From positions 1 to 64,000 of the forward strand of contig NZ_JAFIDN010000003.1 in assembly GCF_017921895.1 (NCBI RefSeq): a DNA stretch of 64,000 bases. The letters are read 5' to 3'. Source of the stretch: Natronogracilivirga saccharolytica. GTDB lineage: Bacteria > Bacteroidota > Rhodothermia > Balneolales > Natronogracilivirgulaceae. The notes under the pieces were generated by a model. That model was not told the origin of the DNA. It did not search any database and saw only the letters and a program-made list of their open reading frames with translations. Shown here one piece after another: positions 60,334-64,000 of this stretch. Numbering within the stretch: the stretch's first letter is position 1; each line of letters begins with the position of its first letter. A program made the translations under genes and the position numbers.

Positions 60334-61074
60334 ATGATCGACCGTTTTCAGTCTCATATGCAGGCCATGCAGATGTTCTCCAAAGCACAGGATATCACGG
60401 CGAACAATCTGGCCAATATAAATACACCCGGTTTTAAAGGGGATACGCAGTTTCAAAGAATTCTGACCGAGCAGGTGGACGGGCAGCAGGTGAAGCACAC
60501 CGTCCCGATGCAAAGCGTCAACCTCTCCCAGGGTGAACTTGAACCCACGGGAAACACCTTCGACTTTGGTATCAACGGGGAGGGTTTTTTCATGATCGAG
60601 AAGGACGGACAGGCGAATCTTTCCAGAGACGGCCGTTTTCATCTTGATCCGGACGGGTATCTGAAAGACAGCCGCGGCGGACATGTGATGGGCCACGCCG
60701 GAAGGATACATATTCCCGAGTATTTCCATGCCATGGACCATGACAACGGCAATGCACAGCTGGAGGTGGCCAAAGACGGCACGATACGGTTGAATGATGA
60801 GGTGTATGACCAGATACGTGTTGTGCGCGTCGATGATCCGTCAGCTCTGGAGCGGCGCGGAAACGCCTATTTCTCGGCACCGGGAGCCATGCTTCAACCA
60901 CAGGATGAAAACAGCGAGGTCGTTCAGGGGTATTTTGAAAAGGGCAATGTGCAGGCTCTGGAAGAAATGACCGGACTGATGAAGAATATGCAGATGTTTG
61001 AAGCTCAGCAGCGGGCCATGCGCACCACGGACGAGCTTTTATCCCAGGCAACCAACACGCTGGGAAGATTTTAA
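60334..61074 (+). CDS. flgF: Flagellar proximal rod protein FlgF
   Basis: A 246-residue rod protein of the FlgF/FlgG family. The N-terminal AMQMFSKAQDITANNLANINTPGFKGDTQFQRIL is followed by TGNTFDFGINGEGFFMIEKDGQANLSRDGRFHLDPDGYL. The C-terminus has EVVQGYFEKGNVQALEEMTGLMKNMQMFEAQQRAMRTTDELL. The order before flgG and the shorter length favour FlgF over a second FlgG. It opens a rod and L/P-ring operon. Confidence 0.88.
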   Translation: MIDRFQSHMQAMQMFSKAQDITANNLANINTPGFKGDTQFQRILTEQVDGQQVKHTVPMQSVNLSQGELEPTGNTFDFGINGEGFFMIEKDGQANLSRDGRFHLDPDGYLKDSRGGHVMGHAGRIHIPEYFHAMDHDNGNAQLEVAKDGTIRLNDEVYDQIRVVRVDDPSALERRGNAYFSAPGAMLQPQDENSEVVQGYFEKGNVQALEEMTGLMKNMQMFEAQQRAMRTTDELLSQATNTLGRF

Positions 61075-61096
61075 CATACAATAAAGAGGAAAATTT

Positions 61097-61891
61097 ATGT
61101 TTCGAGCACTGAGCACCGGCGCACTTGGTATGAGCGCCCAGCAGAAATCGGTGGACAATATTGCCAACAACCTGGCCAATGTTAATACGACCGGCTACAA
61201 GCGGACATCCATCGCGTTCCAGGATATGTTTTATGAGAAAGTGGCCTCTTCAAAGCACGGGGCCGCGGCGAGCAGGCCGGCCAATGACGGGCCTTCCCTG
61301 GAAATCGGACATGGCTCCCAGCCTGTTGCGACGCTGAGAAACTTCATGCAGGGTCCGGTCGAGGAGACCGGGGCCGCCCTGGATGTTGCGATCAACGGCA
61401 CCGGATTCTTCCAGGTCGAAATGCCTGACGGAAGCATCGCATACACCCGTGACGGTAACTTCAGCCGCGACTCCTCCGGTTTGATGGTGAATAATTCCGG
61501 TCTTCCGCTTGCCGATATGATCGAGATACCGATGGAAGCAGTCGGAATCGAGATTTCACAGGAAGGCGTTGTCACAGCTCAGATGGCAGGTGATGCCGGA
61601 CAAATAGACCTGGGTCAGATCGAAATGGCCAAGTTCATCAATCCCGGCGGACTGACGGCGATGGGTGACAACCTGTTTTCCGAGACCGAAGCATCCGGAA
61701 TGCCGTTCTACGGCAACCCGGGTGAGGAAGGATTCGGCGTGCTCAGGCAGGGTTATCTGGAGCAGTCCAACGTGGATATCGTCAATGAAATGGTGAAGCT
61801 GATCGAGGCGCAGCGCGCTTATGAAACCAATTCCAAAGTTGTGCAGACAGCTGAGGATATGATGCAGGTCACCAACGGCATTAAACGCTGA
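61097..61891 (+). CDS. flgG: Flagellar distal rod protein FlgG
   Basis: A 264-residue distal rod protein. MFRALSTGALGMSAQQKSVDNIANNLANVNTTGYKRTSIAFQDMFYEKV is the family start. The middle has ALDVAINGTGFFQVEMPDGSIAYTRDGNFSRDSSGLMVNNSGLPL. The C-terminal EESNVDIVNEMVKLIEAQRAYE-like segment reads YLEQSNVDIVNEMVKLIEAQRAYETNSKVVQTAEDMMQVTNGIKR. AGAGGA eight bases before the ATG is a good ribosome site. Confidence 0.97.
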   Translation: MFRALSTGALGMSAQQKSVDNIANNLANVNTTGYKRTSIAFQDMFYEKVASSKHGAAASRPANDGPSLEIGHGSQPVATLRNFMQGPVEETGAALDVAINGTGFFQVEMPDGSIAYTRDGNFSRDSSGLMVNNSGLPLADMIEIPMEAVGIEISQEGVVTAQMAGDAGQIDLGQIEMAKFINPGGLTAMGDNLFSETEASGMPFYGNPGEEGFGVLRQGYLEQSNVDIVNEMVKLIEAQRAYETNSKVVQTAEDMMQVTNGIKR

Positions 61892-61927
61892 TAAGCAGAA
61901 TCACCGTCTGATACGTATTCTGAAACA

Positions 61928-62662
61928 ATGAAAATTCATCCTTTTCTATTACCCCGGCTACTGATTGCATCCGTGCTGCTCTGTTGCAGCGTGGGTGCAG
62001 TTCAGTGCGTTGCCGCTGCTAAGGGTGAGAACGGTGCGGTGGACCGGATTCTTGAAGCCGCACAAACGGCGCTGGAAGAGCGGCATGATCCGGACCGCTA
62101 CCGGTTTGCTACGGATCCCAGGTGGATACCGCGGTCCCTGGCTTCCGAACCCGCTTCATCTGTCCGGGAAGTGTCTCTGGAGGGCAGTGTCGGGCGATAC
62201 ACCTCTTTTTCTGTTGAATATTCAAGCGGCGGCAGAAATCGCACGGCTGATATTCAACTCAAGGTCACTATGGAGAAAAAGCTGCCGGTAACCTCGGAAA
62301 GGGTGACCTCGGGTACGGTGATTTCTGATGATCACCTGGAATACCGCTGGGTGGAAATCGGCCGCTGGCGGGGACAACTGGTTTCCGAAGCTGACGAGCT
62401 TCCGGGCAAGACACTCAGACGGACACTGGCCATGGGCGAGCCGGTGCGTCGCGCGGATATTACCACCGAGTATCTTGTAGAAGCCGGGGAAAGTGTCACG
62501 CTGGTATTTATTAACAGCGGAACACGTATTGACCTGTCCGCCACGGCAAGGCAGAGCGGAGCACTGAATGAAGATATCCGTCTCTACAGCGAGGAGACAC
62601 GGAGAACCTATCTCGGCACCGTTTCCGGAAACGGAGAGGTAATCTGGAAGCGGACACTGTAG
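61928..62662 (+). CDS. flgA: P-ring assembly chaperone FlgA
   Basis: A 244-residue periplasmic protein with a signal peptide (about residues 1-30, AVQCVAAAKG). The SAF-type C-terminal domain covers about 110-244: LPVTSERVTSGTVISDDHLEYRWVEI, LPGKTLRRTLAMGEPVRRADI and VTLVFINSGTRIDLSATARQSGALNEDIRLYSEETRRTYLGTVSGNGEV, which is diagnostic for FlgA. It assists FlgI, encoded two genes later. The start is as given. Confidence 0.9.
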   Translation: MKIHPFLLPRLLIASVLLCCSVGAVQCVAAAKGENGAVDRILEAAQTALEERHDPDRYRFATDPRWIPRSLASEPASSVREVSLEGSVGRYTSFSVEYSSGGRNRTADIQLKVTMEKKLPVTSERVTSGTVISDDHLEYRWVEIGRWRGQLVSEADELPGKTLRRTLAMGEPVRRADITTEYLVEAGESVTLVFINSGTRIDLSATARQSGALNEDIRLYSEETRRTYLGTVSGNGEVIWKRTL

Positions 62663-62700
62663 GCACATGAATACATACTGACTGTCAAAAACACCACAAT

Positions 62701-63327
62701 ATGTCCAGGCAAATTATTTCGATAACGTTGTTTTTTACTGCTGTCAGCCTCATTGCCGCTGCGGCAATGCCGGCATCAGCGCAGAACTCTCTTTACCGCG
62801 ATGTAAAAGCGCAGGAGGTCGGCGATATCATCACAGTGATTCTTCAGGAGAATATTTCCGGCAGTTCGTCCTCGGATTCAAGAAGGAACTCAAGCACCGG
62901 CGGTGAGGCTTCGGGATCCACATCAAGCAACTTCCTCCCATTTGAACCCTATTTCGGCAGCAGTGCATCCGTCAATTACGACGCCGATGAGCGGAATCTT
63001 GCCAATCAGCAGCAGCTTCTGGAAGGCTATCTCAGCGTCCAGATCCGGGAAGTTACCGAACGCGGTGACCTGATTGTGAGCGGCAGCAGGCTTACAGAGA
63101 TCAACGGAGAGCTCCACGAGATTACACTTGATGGTGTTGTGCGGTCCAATGACGTGGACAGCCGCAACCGGGTGCCCTCTTATCGCGTGGCCAATGCAGA
63201 AATCAATTACCAGAAAAAGCAGGGCATCAGTCAGTCATCCAGACGGCCCGGTTTTGCGAGAAGGCTGGTGTTTTACGGTATCGGCGCTGCTATGGGAGCA
63301 GCCATACTGGTCCGCGAGCTTCAGTGA
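62701..63327 (+). CDS. flgH: Flagellar L-ring protein FlgH, without lipobox
   Basis: A 208-residue outer-membrane L-ring subunit. SLYRDVKAQEVGDIITVILQENISGSSSSDSRRNS is the family start, and VQIREVTERGDLIVSGSRLTEINGELHEITLDGVVRSNDVDSRNRVPSYRVANAEINYQ the conserved core. The signal peptide ends AMPASAQ and contains no cysteine, while FlgH of Proteobacteria is a lipoprotein with LxxC. The C-terminal 25 residues hold a hydrophobic segment (LVFYGIGAAMGAAILV), which may anchor it instead. Confidence 0.94.
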   Translation: MSRQIISITLFFTAVSLIAAAAMPASAQNSLYRDVKAQEVGDIITVILQENISGSSSSDSRRNSSTGGEASGSTSSNFLPFEPYFGSSASVNYDADERNLANQQQLLEGYLSVQIREVTERGDLIVSGSRLTEINGELHEITLDGVVRSNDVDSRNRVPSYRVANAEINYQKKQGISQSSRRPGFARRLVFYGIGAAMGAAILVRELQ

Positions 63328-63389
63328 CGGTACTTCATGATCCGCAATGATTTAAAAACGTACTTCAATCCAAATTTTATAACAACGCC

Positions 63390-64000
63390 ATGACCGCGTT
63401 CAGAAACATATTGATTTTTGTGATGGCCGGGTTGTTCCTGGTTCCGATCAACGGTGAGTTGTCGGCCCAGACCCGCCTGAGCGACCTGGTGGAGGTAGAG
63501 CAGGCGCGCCGTAAAGAACTGATCGGATACGGACTGGTAACGGGACTCGACCGTACCGGAGACCGCACGCTCAGCAGCCGAGGATCGGTTTTCACCGTCC
63601 AGTCCATCGCAAACATGCTTGAAAATTTCGGCATTACCATAGACGGTGACCGGCTGCGGACCCGCAATGTTGCGGCCGTAATGGTGACGGCTACCATCGG
63701 ACCCTACCATGCACCGGGCAGCGAGATTGATGTGACCGTATCGTCCCTCGGGGATGCCAGCAGTCTTCAGGGAGGCGTGTTGCTGCAGACCCCGCTTTTT
63801 GATCCGGATAATGAGGAGGTTTTTGCAAAAGCACAGGGGCCGCTTATTGTAGGCGGGATTACCGCCGAGATACCGGGTGCGCGTATTACCCGCAATCAAA
63901 CACTGACGGCCACGGTCCCGGGAGGGGGGATGGTCGAAAAAAACACCACGTTTTCGCATGACAGTGAAACTCCGCTGGGATTGGTGCTTCGTGACCCCAA
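63390..64000 (+). CDS. flgI: Flagellar P-ring protein FlgI (partial, cut by window end)
   Basis: The first 203 residues of FlgI. A signal peptide ends near GELSAQ. The family start TRLSDLVEVEQARRKELIGYGLVTGLDRTGDRT is followed by VQSIANMLENFGITIDGDRLRTRNVAAVMVTATIGPYHAPGSEIDVTVSSLGDASSLQGGVLLQTPL and GPLIVGGI. These match FlgI closely. The gene runs off the right edge and the remaining part (about 150-170 residues) lies outside. It follows flgH by 62 nt. Confidence 0.95.
   Translation, partial: MTAFRNILIFVMAGLFLVPINGELSAQTRLSDLVEVEQARRKELIGYGLVTGLDRTGDRTLSSRGSVFTVQSIANMLENFGITIDGDRLRTRNVAAVMVTATIGPYHAPGSEIDVTVSSLGDASSLQGGVLLQTPLFDPDNEEVFAKAQGPLIVGGITAEIPGARITRNQTLTATVPGGGMVEKNTTFSHDSETPLGLVLRDP

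Noticed and set aside
60023-60437. Small plus-strand open frames between flhB and flgF
   Set aside because: No family features, poor start context and overlap with the flgF start; the region is better read as a divergent promoter region.

Overview
The window looks like a chromosomal segment of a flagellated, probably salt-adapted member of the Bacteroidota/FCB group (Balneolia or Rhodothermia-like). The reasons are: many very acidic proteins, a GC content I judge by eye at a little over 50 %, a CRISPR repeat of the type II-C Bacteroidota style, and a pilus cluster whose pilins begin M[GA]QQQLLL. The taxon is an inference, because no rRNA or universal marker is present.

Layout. (1) 1-1680 is strikingly AT-rich. 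It carries two 36-nt CRISPR repeats around a 30-nt spacer and one unknown membrane protein, and it ends at a tRNA-Val. (2) 1755-2250 is a 0.5 kb non-coding stretch with several DnaA-box-like 9-mers and an AT-rich repeated tract. It could be a replication origin or a DnaA-controlled leader. (3) 2251-18313 is a divergent type IV filament/type II secretion-like cluster: two pilin-like genes, a PilC/GspF platform protein, a PilB/GspE ATPase, a lone cyclic-nucleotide-binding protein, a PilT-like ATPase, a PilM-PilN fusion, PilO, a short secretin, and two sets of minor-pilin-like genes. A 5'-truncated pilus-cluster gene lies between them. (4) 18330-20305 holds a Nit-family amidase and an unknown membrane protein. 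(5) 20489-34359 is a complete chemotaxis module: two chemoreceptors, three CheY, two CheX-type phosphatases, CheA, CheW, CheR, CheD, CheB, and an orphan PAS histidine kinase that resembles FleS/FlrB. (6) 34571-53013 is a long flagellar basal-body/export/motor operon, flgB through fliR. (7) 53026-59949, on the minus strand, is fliA-flhG-flhF-flhA-flhB. (8) 60334-64000 is flgF-flgG-flgA-flgH-flgI, with flgI cut by the window end.

The regulatory picture is unusually legible. A textbook sigma-54 promoter at 34571-34586 should start the flgB operon. Three sigma-28 promoters of one form (TTnAGTTT-N11-nnCGATAA) precede the first chemoreceptor, cheY and motA, and the sigma-28 gene fliA is in the window. 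The likely hierarchy is sigma-54 for the basal body and sigma-28 for chemotaxis and motor genes.

The most interesting object is a roughly 75-nt structured-RNA motif in three copies. Two are in tandem in the sigma-54 leader just before flgB, and one is before the motE-like gene inside the same operon. All copies share a long terminal stem, a covarying P2 hairpin and two invariant single-stranded blocks (CACACAG and AUGAUUA). Each sits 24-27 nt before an AUG or before the next copy. The 3' arm of the stem is also complementary to the start-codon context, so a start-codon-masking switch is a natural model. I recognise no published riboswitch class in it.
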